DNA of 64,000 nt from Prado023 sp963798745 (GCA_963798745.1 CAWCUF010000001.1:310001-374000), one strand, 5' to 3'. Shown: positions 17,429-27,710, counted from the first letter of the stretch. Program-made: numbers and translations. Notes: generated by a model from the sequence alone, not told the origin.

Positions 17429-19201
17429 CTACGGCCAGAGGACCGGGACCAGCCACACGATCATCACAACCACCACCAGCGACAGCGGCAGCCCCAGCCG
17501 CCAGTAGTCGGTGAACTTGTAGCCACCGGGGCCGTAGACCATGGTGTTGGTCTGGTAGCCGATCGGGGTCAGGAACGACGCCGAGGCCGCGACCGCGATC
17601 GCGACCGCGACGCCGACCGGGTTCAGGCCGGTGCCCCCGGCCAGGGACAGCCCGATCGGGAACATGAGCAGCGCGGCGGCGTTGTTGGTGATCATCTCGG
17701 TGAGGACCATGGTGGCCAGCACGATGCCCAGCAGGGCACCTCGGGCACCCCAGCCGTCGAACACCGAGGTCACCGCGGCAGCGGCCTGCTCGGCCAGGCC
17801 GGAGGTCTGCATGGCCGCAGCGAGTCCGAACGCCGCCGCGATGATGACGATCACGTCCAGGTCGACCGCGCGCCGCGCCTCGGTGACGCTCAACACGCCC
17901 ACGGCCACCATCAGCACCGCGCCGACCAGGGCGCCGACCAGGATGGGCACGACCTCGAAGGTGGCCAGCGCGATGACGCCGACCAGGATCGACACGGCCA
18001 GGCCCGCCTTGGCGCCGGACACCGGGGCGCCGGGCGCCCCATCCATCGCGGCGATGAGCAGGAAGTCGTCCCGGTCGCCCCAGCGCTTCTTGAACCCGGG
18101 GTCCGACAGCAGGATCAGGGTATCGCCCAGCCGCAGCGGCACCTGACCGAGCTGCGCCTCGACCAGGCCACCGTCACGATGGATGGCGACCACCGCAGCC
18201 TGGTACTCGTTGCGGAAGCCGGCCTCCTTGAGGGTGCGCCCGACCAGTGAGGACTTGGTGCCGATGACGGCCTCGAAGTAGCGGACCGACGGGTCGGAGA
18301 GGGCCTCGATGTGCTCGGTCTGCGCCGACTCCAGCCCGCGATGGCTGTGCAGGTCGACGACCTTGCGGGCCTGTCCGGCGAACCGCAGCCGATTGCCCCC
18401 ACGCAGGACCGTCTCGGGTCGGACCGGGGCGATCACCGTGTCCCCCCGGTCGACGGAGGTCAGGAACACCCCCTGGAGCTCGCGCAGACCGGCCTGCTCG
18501 ACCGTCCGGCCGTCGACGGGCCCGCCGGGCTGCACGGTGACCTCGAGGTAGAAGTCACGTGCCTGGTCGGCCAGTTCCTGTGCGACCGAGCGCCGCGCGG
18601 GCAGCACGCTGGCCGACAGGGCGATCATCACCGCGATCCCGACGACCGCGATCGGAAGGCCGATCCGACCGATCTCGAAGAAGCCCAGCGGCCCGAGGCC
18701 GGCGCCCTCCATGAGCCCGGAGACCACCAGGTTGGTGGAGGTGCCGATCACGCTGAGCAGGCCGCCGAGCACGACGGCGAACGACAGCGGCATCAGCAGC
18801 TTGGAGACCGAGACCTTGTGCCGTTCGGCCCAGGACTGCACCTCGGGGATCAGCATCGCCGCGATCGGCGTGTTGTTCAGGAAGCCCGACGCCGCCGCCG
18901 CCGGCACCGCCAGCCGGGCCAGGGGCATCCGGACCCCGGTGCTGCGGCCCAGCGCCCTGTGCAGCGCGGGGGTCAAGGCGCCGGTGCGTTGCACACCGGC
19001 GGCCACGACGTAGAGCGCGGCCACGGTCAGCGGGGCAGGATTGGAGAACCCGGCCAAGGACTGCTCGGTGTCGATCACGCCCACCGCGAGCAGCACGATG
19101 TTGCCGCCGAACACCGCTGCTGCGGCCGAGGCCCGGCCGCGGATGAGCAGGCCCAGGACGCCGACCAGCACGGCGAGGGTGAACCAGGCCTGCCATGTCA
19201 T
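17429..19201 (-). CDS. SLC13/DASS-type anion transporter with two TrkA-C domains
   Basis: This 590-residue permease has an N-terminal transmembrane half (about 5-200, including the re-entrant FLNNTPIAA and GTSTNLVV motifs). Two TrkA-C/RCK-C ligand-binding domains sit in the middle (about 215-290 and 305-370). The C-terminal transmembrane half (about 395-590) has EMITNNAAALLMFP and IGYQTNTMVY. The duplicated SNT-like motifs are the substrate and sodium sites of DASS carriers. Proteins with this middle insert are usually annotated as sulfate or dicarboxylate symporters, but the substrate is not decidable. ATG 19201 (MTWQAW) is chosen over an upstream in-frame start because it begins directly before the first helix. 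Confidence 0.87.
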   Translation of the reverse strand: MTWQAWFTLAVLVGVLGLLIRGRASAAAAVFGGNIVLLAVGVIDTEQSLAGFSNPAPLTVAALYVVAAGVQRTGALTPALHRALGRSTGVRMPLARLAVPAAAASGFLNNTPIAAMLIPEVQSWAERHKVSVSKLLMPLSFAVVLGGLLSVIGTSTNLVVSGLMEGAGLGPLGFFEIGRIGLPIAVVGIAVMIALSASVLPARRSVAQELADQARDFYLEVTVQPGGPVDGRTVEQAGLRELQGVFLTSVDRGDTVIAPVRPETVLRGGNRLRFAGQARKVVDLHSHRGLESAQTEHIEALSDPSVRYFEAVIGTKSSLVGRTLKEAGFRNEYQAAVVAIHRDGGLVEAQLGQVPLRLGDTLILLSDPGFKKRWGDRDDFLLIAAMDGAPGAPVSGAKAGLAVSILVGVIALATFEVVPILVGALVGAVLMVAVGVLSVTEARRAVDLDVIVIIAAAFGLAAAMQTSGLAEQAAAAVTSVFDGWGARGALLGIVLATMVLTEMITNNAAALLMFPIGLSLAGGTGLNPVGVAVAIAVAASASFLTPIGYQTNTMVYGPGGYKFTDYWRLGLPLSLVVVVMIVWLVPVLWP

Positions 19202-19324
19202 GGGGGCAAGGGTGGCACAGCCGCTGGTCGGCGATTCCACGACGCGACGGGCGGTCTCGTGGAACTGTGCCGGACTCCTGGTCGTCGGCGCTCAGCGGCA
19301 GGCGCTAGCCCTCAGCCGGCACGC

Positions 19325-22300
19325 TCACTGCAGGCTCCGGTGGTCCCAGCCCAACCACGGCCAGCCGGGGGGCCACCCGGGCTTGCGGAACTTCGGGGTC
19401 GCCGAAGCCGTCGCGGAGTTCCCCGCGTCGTCGGTGCAGGTCACCGTCAACTCGAACGAGGGCGCGGAGATCCAGATGATGCCCGTGCGGCGATCGGTCG
19501 TGGCCCTGGTGCGACCCGGCTTCACGATCAAACCGACGAGGTCACCATCGGCCACCTCCACCCCGTTGAGGTCCGCCTCGCTGCGGCAGTCGCGGGTCAC
19601 GTTGTCGGTGCAGTCGACCTGGACCCGGAACCATCCGGCCCGACTGCCCACCCAGATCGGCTTGAGCGCAGCGGAGGCCACCGGGGGCTCGTTGTCCGCC
19701 ACGTCGACGAACACCGCAGTCGTGCGCGCCGGGACCGTGAACTCACCGGACTTGCGGTCGAACGCAGCGGAGCGCACCACCGGATCAGCGGAGGCGGCCT
19801 GCACCGGATGCAGCACCAGGCCAGCGCCCTTCGCGTCGGCCGAGGTGTAGCTGACTTCCTCGTCGGTGGCGTTGAACAGGACCAGCACGCCGTCCGCGTT
19901 CGGGTCCAGGTCCCCGCCGGCCAACCGCGCCTTGCCCTGGTCGGCGATCCCCATCACGATCAGTCCCGGCACCTGGTCGGGGCCCGTGTTGGCGAACTCC
20001 AGGCGCTGCTCGATCTGCTTCTCGGTGCGCAGGCGGAACAGCTTCGAGGAGCTGCGGATCTTCAACATCTCGGCCATGTGCGTGTTCGCCGCCGCGATGT
20101 CCGAGGCAGCCGGCTTCAGCGCGGCGTCGGCCAGCAGCGGCCGCATCAGCGGCCAGTTGTCCGCGTTGTCCGCCGCCGGCGGCAGCCCACTGCCCCACGC
20201 ACTGGTCTGGCCGGTGAAGTCCAGCCGGTTGAACCAGTCCCCGGAGTCGTAGCTGTTGCGGTCCAAGGACTTCGACCGCAGCAGTTCCGCGCCGGCGTGC
20301 ACGAAGGGGATCCCCTGCGCCAGGACGGTGAAGTCCGCGCCGAGGTTCTGCGCCCGGACCCGATCGGCCATGGACGTGTCCCGGGGATGCTTGTACGCCG
20401 AGATGTCGAACAGCGTCTGGTTGTCATGGGCCTCGACGTAGACGATGTTCTCCTGCGGATCGGCGGTGTAGCCGGTCGGCGCCCCGTTGTAGTCGACCTG
20501 GGAACCGGTCACCGTATCGCCGAAGCGGTCGACGAACTCGTAGTCGGCCAGGTTCCCGGCAAGGCCCACCCGGGTCTGGTCGGCCGAGAGCAGCAGCTCG
20601 GACTTCTGGTCAGCCACCGGCGGACCGTCGGGCGCCTGCACCTTCTCGTTGGGGTCGTACCAGAGGCCGTTGATCAGGCCCTGGTTGGTGACCAGCGCAT
20701 CGCCCCCGTCGAACGGTCCACCACCGCGCACCGCATCGCGCAGGCGGTCGTTGAACGTGCCGATCCCGGTGCCGGCCATGTTGGCCTGCGTCGCCTGGAC
20801 GAACCGCGCGTCGTCGGCGACCTCGCCGAAGTTCCAGCCCTCGCCGTACAGGTAGATCGACTTGCCGTCGACACCGTCCTTGCGCATCGTCAGGTCGTCG
20901 AGCGCTGCGCGCAGGTCGAGCATGTTCTGCTTGGAGTGGTGACCCATCAGGTCGAACCGGAACCCGTCGACCTTGTAGTCCTTGGCCCACGTGACGACCG
21001 AGTCGATCATCAGCTTGCCCATCATGGCGTGCTCGGTCGCGGTGTTCGAGCAGCACGTGGAGGTCTCCACCCCACCGACGTCGTTGAGCCGCTGGTAGTA
21101 GCCCGGCACCACCCGGTCGAGCACGGACTTCGGGTCCTGGCCGGCCGCGGTGGTGTGGTTGTAGACCACGTCCATCACCACGCGCAGCCCGTCGTTGTTC
21201 AGCGCCTTGACCATGTCGCGGAACTCCACAATGCGCCGCGAGCCCTGCGGGTCGGTGCTGTAGCTGCCCTCGGGGACGGTGTAGTGCCAGGGGTCATAGC
21301 CCCAGTTGAAGCCGTCCCGGCCAGCAGTCGCTGACACGGCCGCCTGCTGCTCCTCGGAGTCCGCCGGCAGCGCTGAGAGCACCGCCGGGTCTGGGGACTC
21401 CCAGGTGCTGCGGTCCTCGTTGACCGTGGCGAAGTCGAAGGCCGGCAGCAGGTGCACATGCGACAGCCCGGCGTCGGCCAGGGCCTCGAGGTGGTCGGTG
21501 CCGTTCGTGCCCTCGAGGGCGAATGCCTCGAAGGTGCCGCGCTTGGCGGCCGGCACCGACGGGTCGCCGGCGGAGAAGTCGCGCACGTGCAGCTCGTAGA
21601 CGGAGATGTCCTCGGGCTTCTTCAGCTTCGGCTTGGCCAGGCGGTCCCAGCCCTTGGGCTCCAGCTTCCTCGACGACAGGTCCACGACCTGGCTGCGCGC
21701 GCTGTTGGTGGACAGCGACAGCGAGTAGGGGTCGGTCACCAGGTTCGTGACGACCTCCTGGGCAGCTGGGGCCCAGACCGTCACCTCGTACAGGTAGTAC
21801 CGACCCTCCAGCTTGCGCGCGGAGACCGACCAGACGCCGGTGGCGTCGTCGCGGGTCATGTCCAGGGTCGTGCGGGGGGTCCCGGCAGTCGCCGAGTCGA
21901 ACACCTGCAGCTTCACCTGCTGGGCAGTCGGTGCCCACAGGCGCAGTGTCGTGTCGCGCTTGCCCACGGTCGGCCCGAGGTCGACGTCCTCGGCGGCGTC
22001 CGCGTACAGGTCGTCGAGCACGCCCGGGATCTGCACGGAGGTCGCCCGGCGCAGCGCACCGTCGGCGGCCTTCTCCACGGCCACGACCTGCCCACGCAGG
22101 GCGTCGGGCACGTCGTCCAGGTCGCTGCTGCGGACCTTGAACACCTGGTAGTCCGACAGGTGCGGCCACTTCTGGCGCAACTCGGTGGTCATGCCCTGCG
22201 GGTCGTAGGACAGCCGGATCGTCCGGCCGCCCTCGACGCCCGACGTGCCGGCCGTGATGCCGCCGTCCTTGCTCCAGCGCAGCGAGTAGGCCAACGAGTC

Positions 22301-25300
22301 CGGAGACTCCGCCTTCCACAGCACCGTGTCACGGGCCACCCACTGGGCCGCCGCCTTGGTCAGGTCGGCGTCCACGCCCCGGCCGACGATGGGCAGCAGC
22401 CATTGGATCTGGTTGTCCTTCTCCTGGCCAGAGACATACCACGCCTCGTTGCCGTACACCTGCAGGTCCAGGGACTGGTCGCCGTTGGGATCCTTGGCAT
22501 CGCCCCGGTGGATGATGAAGTTGAGCCGGGTTGCGCCCTCGACCAGCGGGATCTCGAACACGGGGCCGAAGCTGTCGACCCGCACGGGCTTGAGCGGCGC
22601 TGCCCATTCAGTCTCGGTCGCGGCACCCGTCCAGAGGTGCAGGCCCCAGAAGTCGTTGGTGTCGTTCGAGTCGTAGTCGCCGTAGTCGCCGTCGGGGCGG
22701 TGGTAGTGGATGACGGCCTTGTTCTGCGCCGCGGCCAGGGTCGGGAACAGCGTGGCCACGCCGGCGTTGCGCCAGACCTCGCCATTGGCTGCGGGGGTCA
22801 GCGACTCGTCGGACCCGACGTCCTTGGTGTCACCGCGGTGGATGATGAAGTTCAGCGCGGCCTGCGGGTCCTTCAGCGCCACGTCCCAGTAGACGCCGAA
22901 GTCGTCGGTGCCGGTGGGGGCCTTGGGCGCGGTCCACTCGGTGCCCTCGCCGTCTGCGACGGCATCGCCCCACAGGTGCAGGCCCCAGAACGTGGTGTAG
23001 TCCTCCGACGGAGTGCCGTAGTCACCGTCCGCACGGTTGTAGTGGATCCGGGCCACCCCGCGCGCGGCCGCCAGCGACTCGTGCACGGTCGCGTCGCCCT
23101 CGTTGATCCAGACCTCCGGTGTCACCTGCGGGTTGACGAAGCGGTCACCGTCGGTGTCCTTGGCGTCGCCGTTGTGGATGATGAAGCCCACGTTGCTGCC
23201 GCCCGGCGTGAGCGGGACCCACGCGAAGCGTCCGAACGCGTCCTCGCCGGTGAAGGGGATCGGGTCGGCCCAGTCGACGGTGCCCTCGATGTCGCCCCAC
23301 GCGTGCAGGCCCCAGTCGTCGTAGTCCCCGGCGGGCCGGTTGTAGTGCACGATCAGGTGATCGGCACCCGAGGCGGTGGCCGGCGGGGGCTCGACGACCT
23401 CGCCGACCGTCACGGCGATCATGTCGGCGTTCAGCTCGCCGGAGCGGGTCTTGGCGATGGCGCGCAGCTCGACGTCGGTGCCCTTGGCCAGACCGGACAG
23501 GTCGTAGCGCATCGAGTAGGGCGCGTTGTCGTCGGTGCCGGCGACCGCCCAGTCGCCGCCGTCCGTTCGCACGGCGAAGGTCACCTGGGCCGGGGCGTCG
23601 CCGCCGACGTTCGCGGCCAGGTCGATGGTGCCGGTGACCTCGGAGCCGACCGGCGGCTTGCTCAGGGTGATGCCGGGGGCGTCGGCGTCCGCGACTGCCG
23701 AGTCGGCCTTGTAGACGACTGCGGACAGGGGCGGGACTGTGACCTCGAGCTGGCGCGAGGCGTCGGTCGTGCCAGCCGCCAGGCCGTCGGGGAACACCCC
23801 GGCGAAGCCCATGTCCGCTGAGTACGTCGGGATCGACGCGGTCTGCTCGGAGGTCGCGTTGTTGAGCGCGACCACGTACTCGACGCCCTGCTCCCAGTCC
23901 ATCCGGGAGAACGCGTAGATGCCGGGCCCGTCAGCGGCGTACCGGTGCTGCTGCAGGCCGGTGCCCAGGGCAGGGTTCGCGTCGGTCAGGGCGGCCAGGC
24001 CCGCTATGTGCTCGTAGAGCGGGTGGGTGGGGTCGAAGTTGTCGTCGGCGGTGGTGGCGTCGGTGCCGATCAGGTCGTCGTCGTTGTAGGAGGGGACCTG
24101 GGAGCCGAACATGTCCTGCCGGGCGTCCTTGTCACCGCCGTCGCCGACGAATCCCTGCTCGTCGCCGTAGTAGACGACCGGGTTGCCCCGCGACAGGTAC
24201 ATCAGGGAGTGCGCCAGCTCGCTGCGGGCGAGCTTCTCGTCCTTGTCGCGCAGGAAGTAGCCGATGCGGCCCATGTCGTGGTTGCCCAGGAAGGTGGGCA
24301 GCGAGTAGGCGTTGGAGTCAGCGTCGATGTACAGGTCGTCCTGGCCGAACAGGTCGCGCAGGCCAGTCGCGGACCCACCCTGGGCGAACTCGGAAGCCTT
24401 GCCCTGGAACGGGAAGTCCAGCACCGCAGGCAGCTTCAGCTCGGTCGTGTAGCGGGAGGTGAAGGACGGGTTGCCGTCGAACACCTCGCCGAAGAAGAAG
24501 AAGTCCGGCTTGCCGTTGGCTTGGGCGTAGGACTGGATGGCCGGGGCGAAGGCCGTCCAGAACTCGTCGTTGACGTGCTTGACGGTGTCGATCCGGTAGC
24601 CGTCGATGCCCAGCTCGCTGATCCAGGTGGAGAAGATGTCGATCATGCCGTCCACGACCCGCGGATCCTCGGTGAACAGGTCGTCGAGGCCGAAGAAGTC
24701 GCCGTACTGGCTGGACTCGCCGGCGAAGGTCGAGTCGCCGCGGTTGTGGTACACGGTCACGTCGTTGAGCCAGGCGGGCGTCTTGGCGTCCGCCAGCTCC
24801 GGGGCCACGGTCGGGGTGTACGGGAACGACCCGGCATCGAGCGTCGGGAAGTCCGGGGTGCCCGCGACCGCGGCATCGTCGAACTCGTTGCCGGCGGCGT
24901 CGAGGTAGGGGTAGGCGCCCTTGGAGCGATAGGTGTAGGTGCCCTCCTCGTACTTGATCACATCGGCGGTGTGGTTGGTGATGATGTCGAAGTAGACGTC
25001 GATGCCCTTGGCGTGGGCGGCGGCGATCACGTCGGCCATCTGCTGGTTCGTGCCGAAGTGCGGGTCGATCTGGGTGTAGTCCACGGTCCAGTAGCCGTGG
25101 TAGCCGGCGGAGACGTCATCGCCCTCGCCCTGCACCCAGCGGTTCTTGAACATGGGCGTCAACCACACCGCGTCGATGCCCAGGTCGTCGAGGTAGTCGA
25201 GCTTGTCGGCCAGGCCGGCGAGGTCACCGCCGTGGTAGAAGCCCTTGTCCGTGGGGTCCAAGCCGTGCACGAGCCGGCCCTGTGCCGGGTCCACCCCGGC

Positions 25301-26194
25301 GGTGTCGTTGCTCGGGTCGCCGTTGGCGAACCGGTCGGGCAGCACGAAGTAGAAGTTCTGGCCGACGACGCTCTGGCGCAGGCTGTCGCCGGCGAGGTCC
25401 GCGTCGCCGGGCAGCGTCCCGGAACCCTGACCCACGACGGTGACCGCGGGCACGTTGTCGCTCGGCGAGTAGGAGATGGTGACGACGTCGCCGGCCCGGC
25501 CGACGGTGAAGGCGAGGTTGTCCGAGCCGCCGTCCGCTCCGTAGCTGACGTCCCACGACTCGTCGCGCGCGACCTTGAACTCGTAGCTGCCGGGAGGGAT
25601 CGAGTCGGTCGAGTAGCTGTAGGTGCCATCGCCATCGGGGTCCTGCAGCCAGGAGCGCAGGCAGTCCGGCTGCCAGTCGCCCGCGCAGCCGAGCTCGCTC
25701 TGGAAGCTGCCGGCCGCGGTGGCTATCGCGGAGGTGACGTTGTCGGTCACCCAGTGGGTCTCGTGGTCGTAGTAGAACTTCACCGGTGTCGTCGCGGGCA
25801 CGGACAAGGCCACGTTGGCACCGTTCAGGGTCGCGTTGGCGCCGTAGTTCTCGTCCCAGCCGCCGTTGAGGGCTGCCTTGTACTCGAAGTCCCCGGCGGG
25901 AACGTCGAAGGTCCCCTGCCAGACGTCGTCGGCCGGATCGTCGGACAACCCCGTCGTAGCACAGGTCGGGTCCCAGTCGCCCGGGCAACCCAACTCGCCC
26001 TGGCGGCTGCCCGCGATGACCACCGACGATGGTGTCGGGGTGTCAGCGGTGGGGGCAATCGCCGGGGCGGCAGCGGCCTGCGTCGCGGCGCGCGGGGCAG
26101 AGGAGGCTTGCGCCACCGAGGTCGGGGCGCTCACCGAGGTCGCGATGAGGGCACCGATCACCAGAAGTCGTGCGAAGCGTCGATCAGCGTTCAT
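19325..26194 (-). CDS. Secreted amylopullulanase with two GH13 catalytic domains
   Basis: This 2289-residue exported starch-degrading enzyme begins with a signal peptide (about 1-30). Two X25-like starch modules follow (about 58-150 and 155-245, each starting with Gln/Glu-Leu-Gly-Cys). The first GH13 barrel has DIITNH, Asp536 in YRIDTVKH (nucleophile), Glu570 in FFGEVFD and Asp640 in NHDM. After an Ig-like linker come three CBM41-type pullulanase-associated modules (about 940-1265, each opening I-V-HYxRxxGDY). A CBM48-like module lies at about 1405-1500. The second barrel bears the pullulanase signature FNWGYDP, Asp1748, Glu1785 and Asp1924. A C-terminal beta domain ends in a Pro/Trp-rich tail without a sorting motif. 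Together the barrels should cut alpha-1,4 and alpha-1,6 bonds. GGGAG precedes ATG 26194. All six catalytic residues are present. Confidence 0.93.
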   Translation of the reverse strand: MNADRRFARLLVIGALIATSVSAPTSVAQASSAPRAATQAAAAPAIAPTADTPTPSSVVIAGSRQGELGCPGDWDPTCATTGLSDDPADDVWQGTFDVPAGDFEYKAALNGGWDENYGANATLNGANVALSVPATTPVKFYYDHETHWVTDNVTSAIATAAGSFQSELGCAGDWQPDCLRSWLQDPDGDGTYSYSTDSIPPGSYEFKVARDESWDVSYGADGGSDNLAFTVGRAGDVVTISYSPSDNVPAVTVVGQGSGTLPGDADLAGDSLRQSVVGQNFYFVLPDRFANGDPSNDTAGVDPAQGRLVHGLDPTDKGFYHGGDLAGLADKLDYLDDLGIDAVWLTPMFKNRWVQGEGDDVSAGYHGYWTVDYTQIDPHFGTNQQMADVIAAAHAKGIDVYFDIITNHTADVIKYEEGTYTYRSKGAYPYLDAAGNEFDDAAVAGTPDFPTLDAGSFPYTPTVAPELADAKTPAWLNDVTVYHNRGDSTFAGESSQYGDFFGLDDLFTEDPRVVDGMIDIFSTWISELGIDGYRIDTVKHVNDEFWTAFAPAIQSYAQANGKPDFFFFGEVFDGNPSFTSRYTTELKLPAVLDFPFQGKASEFAQGGSATGLRDLFGQDDLYIDADSNAYSLPTFLGNHDMGRIGYFLRDKDEKLARSELAHSLMYLSRGNPVVYYGDEQGFVGDGGDKDARQDMFGSQVPSYNDDDLIGTDATTADDNFDPTHPLYEHIAGLAALTDANPALGTGLQQHRYAADGPGIYAFSRMDWEQGVEYVVALNNATSEQTASIPTYSADMGFAGVFPDGLAAGTTDASRQLEVTVPPLSAVVYKADSAVADADAPGITLSKPPVGSEVTGTIDLAANVGGDAPAQVTFAVRTDGGDWAVAGTDDNAPYSMRYDLSGLAKGTDVELRAIAKTRSGELNADMIAVTVGEVVEPPPATASGADHLIVHYNRPAGDYDDWGLHAWGDIEGTVDWADPIPFTGEDAFGRFAWVPLTPGGSNVGFIIHNGDAKDTDGDRFVNPQVTPEVWINEGDATVHESLAAARGVARIHYNRADGDYGTPSEDYTTFWGLHLWGDAVADGEGTEWTAPKAPTGTDDFGVYWDVALKDPQAALNFIIHRGDTKDVGSDESLTPAANGEVWRNAGVATLFPTLAAAQNKAVIHYHRPDGDYGDYDSNDTNDFWGLHLWTGAATETEWAAPLKPVRVDSFGPVFEIPLVEGATRLNFIIHRGDAKDPNGDQSLDLQVYGNEAWYVSGQEKDNQIQWLLPIVGRGVDADLTKAAAQWVARDTVLWKAESPDSLAYSLRWSKDGGITAGTSGVEGGRTIRLSYDPQGMTTELRQKWPHLSDYQVFKVRSSDLDDVPDALRGQVVAVEKAADGALRRATSVQIPGVLDDLYADAAEDVDLGPTVGKRDTTLRLWAPTAQQVKLQVFDSATAGTPRTTLDMTRDDATGVWSVSARKLEGRYYLYEVTVWAPAAQEVVTNLVTDPYSLSLSTNSARSQVVDLSSRKLEPKGWDRLAKPKLKKPEDISVYELHVRDFSAGDPSVPAAKRGTFEAFALEGTNGTDHLEALADAGLSHVHLLPAFDFATVNEDRSTWESPDPAVLSALPADSEEQQAAVSATAGRDGFNWGYDPWHYTVPEGSYSTDPQGSRRIVEFRDMVKALNNDGLRVVMDVVYNHTTAAGQDPKSVLDRVVPGYYQRLNDVGGVETSTCCSNTATEHAMMGKLMIDSVVTWAKDYKVDGFRFDLMGHHSKQNMLDLRAALDDLTMRKDGVDGKSIYLYGEGWNFGEVADDARFVQATQANMAGTGIGTFNDRLRDAVRGGGPFDGGDALVTNQGLINGLWYDPNEKVQAPDGPPVADQKSELLLSADQTRVGLAGNLADYEFVDRFGDTVTGSQVDYNGAPTGYTADPQENIVYVEAHDNQTLFDISAYKHPRDTSMADRVRAQNLGADFTVLAQGIPFVHAGAELLRSKSLDRNSYDSGDWFNRLDFTGQTSAWGSGLPPAADNADNWPLMRPLLADAALKPAASDIAAANTHMAEMLKIRSSSKLFRLRTEKQIEQRLEFANTGPDQVPGLIVMGIADQGKARLAGGDLDPNADGVLVLFNATDEEVSYTSADAKGAGLVLHPVQAASADPVVRSAAFDRKSGEFTVPARTTAVFVDVADNEPPVASAALKPIWVGSRAGWFRVQVDCTDNVTRDCRSEADLNGVEVADGDLVGLIVKPGRTRATTDRRTGIIWISAPSFELTVTCTDDAGNSATASATPKFRKPGWPPGWPWLGWDHRSLQ

Positions 26195-26337
26195 GGTCTG
26201 CTCCCGTGGGGTTGGGTCCGCGGGAGTGAATGTAGGCCCGCAGGCACCACAGCCGCTAGGGGTGCTCTCGGGAGACCTGTCCTAAGGCGATGTGAAGATG
26301 CGGCGAGGCCTCGATCCGGCAAGGCCACTTCCTGCGG

Positions 26338-26409
26338 AGCCGCCTCGGGGATTTGAACCCCGGACCTACGCATTACGAGTGCGTTGCTCTACCCCTGAGC
26401 TAAGGCGGC
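26338..26409 (-). tRNA. tRNA-Thr (anticodon CGU)
   Basis: The minus strand folds as a tRNA. The acceptor arms GCCGCCT and AGGCGGC pair perfectly. The D arm contains AGCTCAGGGGTAGAGC, the anticodon stem ACGCA/TGCGT encloses CTCGTAA with anticodon CGT, and the T arm contains GGGGTTCAAATCCCC. CCA is not encoded. It sits at the boundary between the amylopullulanase and the polysaccharide cluster; no attachment-site duplication was noticed. Confidence 0.96.
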
Positions 26410-26492
26410 ACGGCGTCTCGCGCCGAGCGATGAGTCTACCTGAGCCGATCGGGGTGCCGGGACAGCGCCATCGGCGCTCGACAGCCATCGCC

Positions 26493-26498
26493 TAGGAT
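26493..26498 (+). promoter_or_regulatory. -10 box of the leaderless wecB promoter
   Basis: TAGGAT ends six bases before GTG 26505, and no ribosome site is present. It probably starts transcription of the cluster. Confidence 0.55.
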
Positions 26499-26504
26499 CC
26501 ACGA

Positions 26505-27641
26505 GTGTCCAGAATCGCCGTCGTCTACGGAACGCGCCCTGAGGCGATCAAGATGGCGCCACTGATCAGCGGGCTCCGCGACTCCCCCCACCTCGAGCCG
26601 ATCGTCATGGTCACCGGACAGCACCGGGAGATGCTTGCCCAGGTCCACGAAGCGTTCTCCATCACGCCCGATCTGGACCTGGCCCTCTTCCAACCGGGCC
26701 AGTCGCTTGCCCAGATGACGTCGCGGATGCTGGTCGCACTGGACGCAGGCCTGGCACAGGCTCAACCCGACGCGATCGTGGTGCAGGGAGATACCTCCTC
26801 CACCCTGACGGCGTCACTGACTGCCCACTACCACCGCATTCCGGTGGTCCACATGGAGGCGGGGCTTCGGACCGACGATCGGTTCAATCCATTCCCGGAG
26901 GAGATGAACCGACGCCTGACCACCCGGCTGGCGTCCCTGCACCTGGCACCCACCGCTCTGGCCGTGGCCAATCTCCTGCACGAGGGCGTGTCCAGACGCG
27001 ACGTGGTCCTCACCGGAAACACGGTCATAGACGCGCTGCTGCACGTGGCGGGGGAGCACTACTCACCCCCCAGGAACCTGGCAGGAGTGCACGGCTTCCG
27101 CGGGCGGATCGTGCTCATGACCGCGCACCGCCGGGAGTCCTGGGGTGAGCCGATGGACCAGATCGCTTCCGCCACGGCATCGCTGGCAACAGCACACCCC
27201 GATGTGCTCTTCGTCGCACCGCTGCACCTCAACCCCGTCGTCCGCCAGTCGTTCGCGAAGGCGGCCCGGCTGTCCAACGTCGTGGTCCTGGATCCACAGC
27301 CCTACGTCGACTTCGCGCACCTGATCAGGGCCTCCTACCTGATCGTGACGGACTCTGGTGGGATCCAGGAGGAGGCTCCCTCGTTGGGCAAGCCTGTCCT
27401 GGTCATCCGCGACAACACCGAGCGCCCCGAAGCAGTGGATGCGGGAACGGCACGGGTGGTCGGAACGAGGGCTGACGACATCATCGGGCATGTGACTTCG
27501 CTCCTGGGCGATGAGGCTGCACACCGCCGCATGGCAACGGCGGCGAACCCCTTCGGCGACGGTCGCGCGGCCGCACGTTCGGTGGCCGCGATCGAGCACT
27601 TCCTGGGCACGGGAACCCGCGAACCGGAGTTCGGCGCCTGA
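26505..27641 (+). CDS. wecB: UDP-N-acetylglucosamine 2-epimerase (non-hydrolysing)
   Basis: This 378-residue GT-B-fold epimerase interconverts UDP-GlcNAc and UDP-ManNAc. It starts IAVVYGTRPEAIKMAPL, the family's N-terminal signature. VHMEAGLRT and HRRESWG are in the middle. The UDP-binding block SGGIQEEAPSLGKPVLV is near the C-terminus. Length is standard. GTG 26505 is used; a TAGGAT box lies six bases upstream. The dehydrogenase that follows (27718) would oxidise its product, so the pair supply UDP-ManNAcA to the cluster. Confidence 0.95.
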   Translation: MSRIAVVYGTRPEAIKMAPLISGLRDSPHLEPIVMVTGQHREMLAQVHEAFSITPDLDLALFQPGQSLAQMTSRMLVALDAGLAQAQPDAIVVQGDTSSTLTASLTAHYHRIPVVHMEAGLRTDDRFNPFPEEMNRRLTTRLASLHLAPTALAVANLLHEGVSRRDVVLTGNTVIDALLHVAGEHYSPPRNLAGVHGFRGRIVLMTAHRRESWGEPMDQIASATASLATAHPDVLFVAPLHLNPVVRQSFAKAARLSNVVVLDPQPYVDFAHLIRASYLIVTDSGGIQEEAPSLGKPVLVIRDNTERPEAVDAGTARVVGTRADDIIGHVTSLLGDEAAHRRMATAANPFGDGRAAARSVAAIEHFLGTGTREPEFGA

Positions 27642-27704
27642 CCCCGAGGAGGCGACCACCACCGCTGGGGCGCGCCATGAATCAGGTGTCCGGGGGGCGA
27701 CCCA

Positions 27705-27710
27705 TACACT
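27705..27710 (+). promoter_or_regulatory. -10 box of the leaderless wecC promoter
   Basis: TACACT ends seven bases before ATG 27718, with no ribosome site between. wecC therefore may have its own promoter although it follows wecB by only 76 bases. Confidence 0.5.

Noticed and set aside
19325..26356. Very long plus-strand open frames opposite the amylopullulanase (for example 18311-21334 and 23945-26356)
   Set aside because: They are antisense frames of a high-G+C gene; their translations are Val/Gly/His/Arg-rich with no domains.
26338..26409. tRNA-Thr as an integration site for the polysaccharide cluster
   Set aside because: No duplicated tRNA 3' end and no integrase gene were seen in the window.
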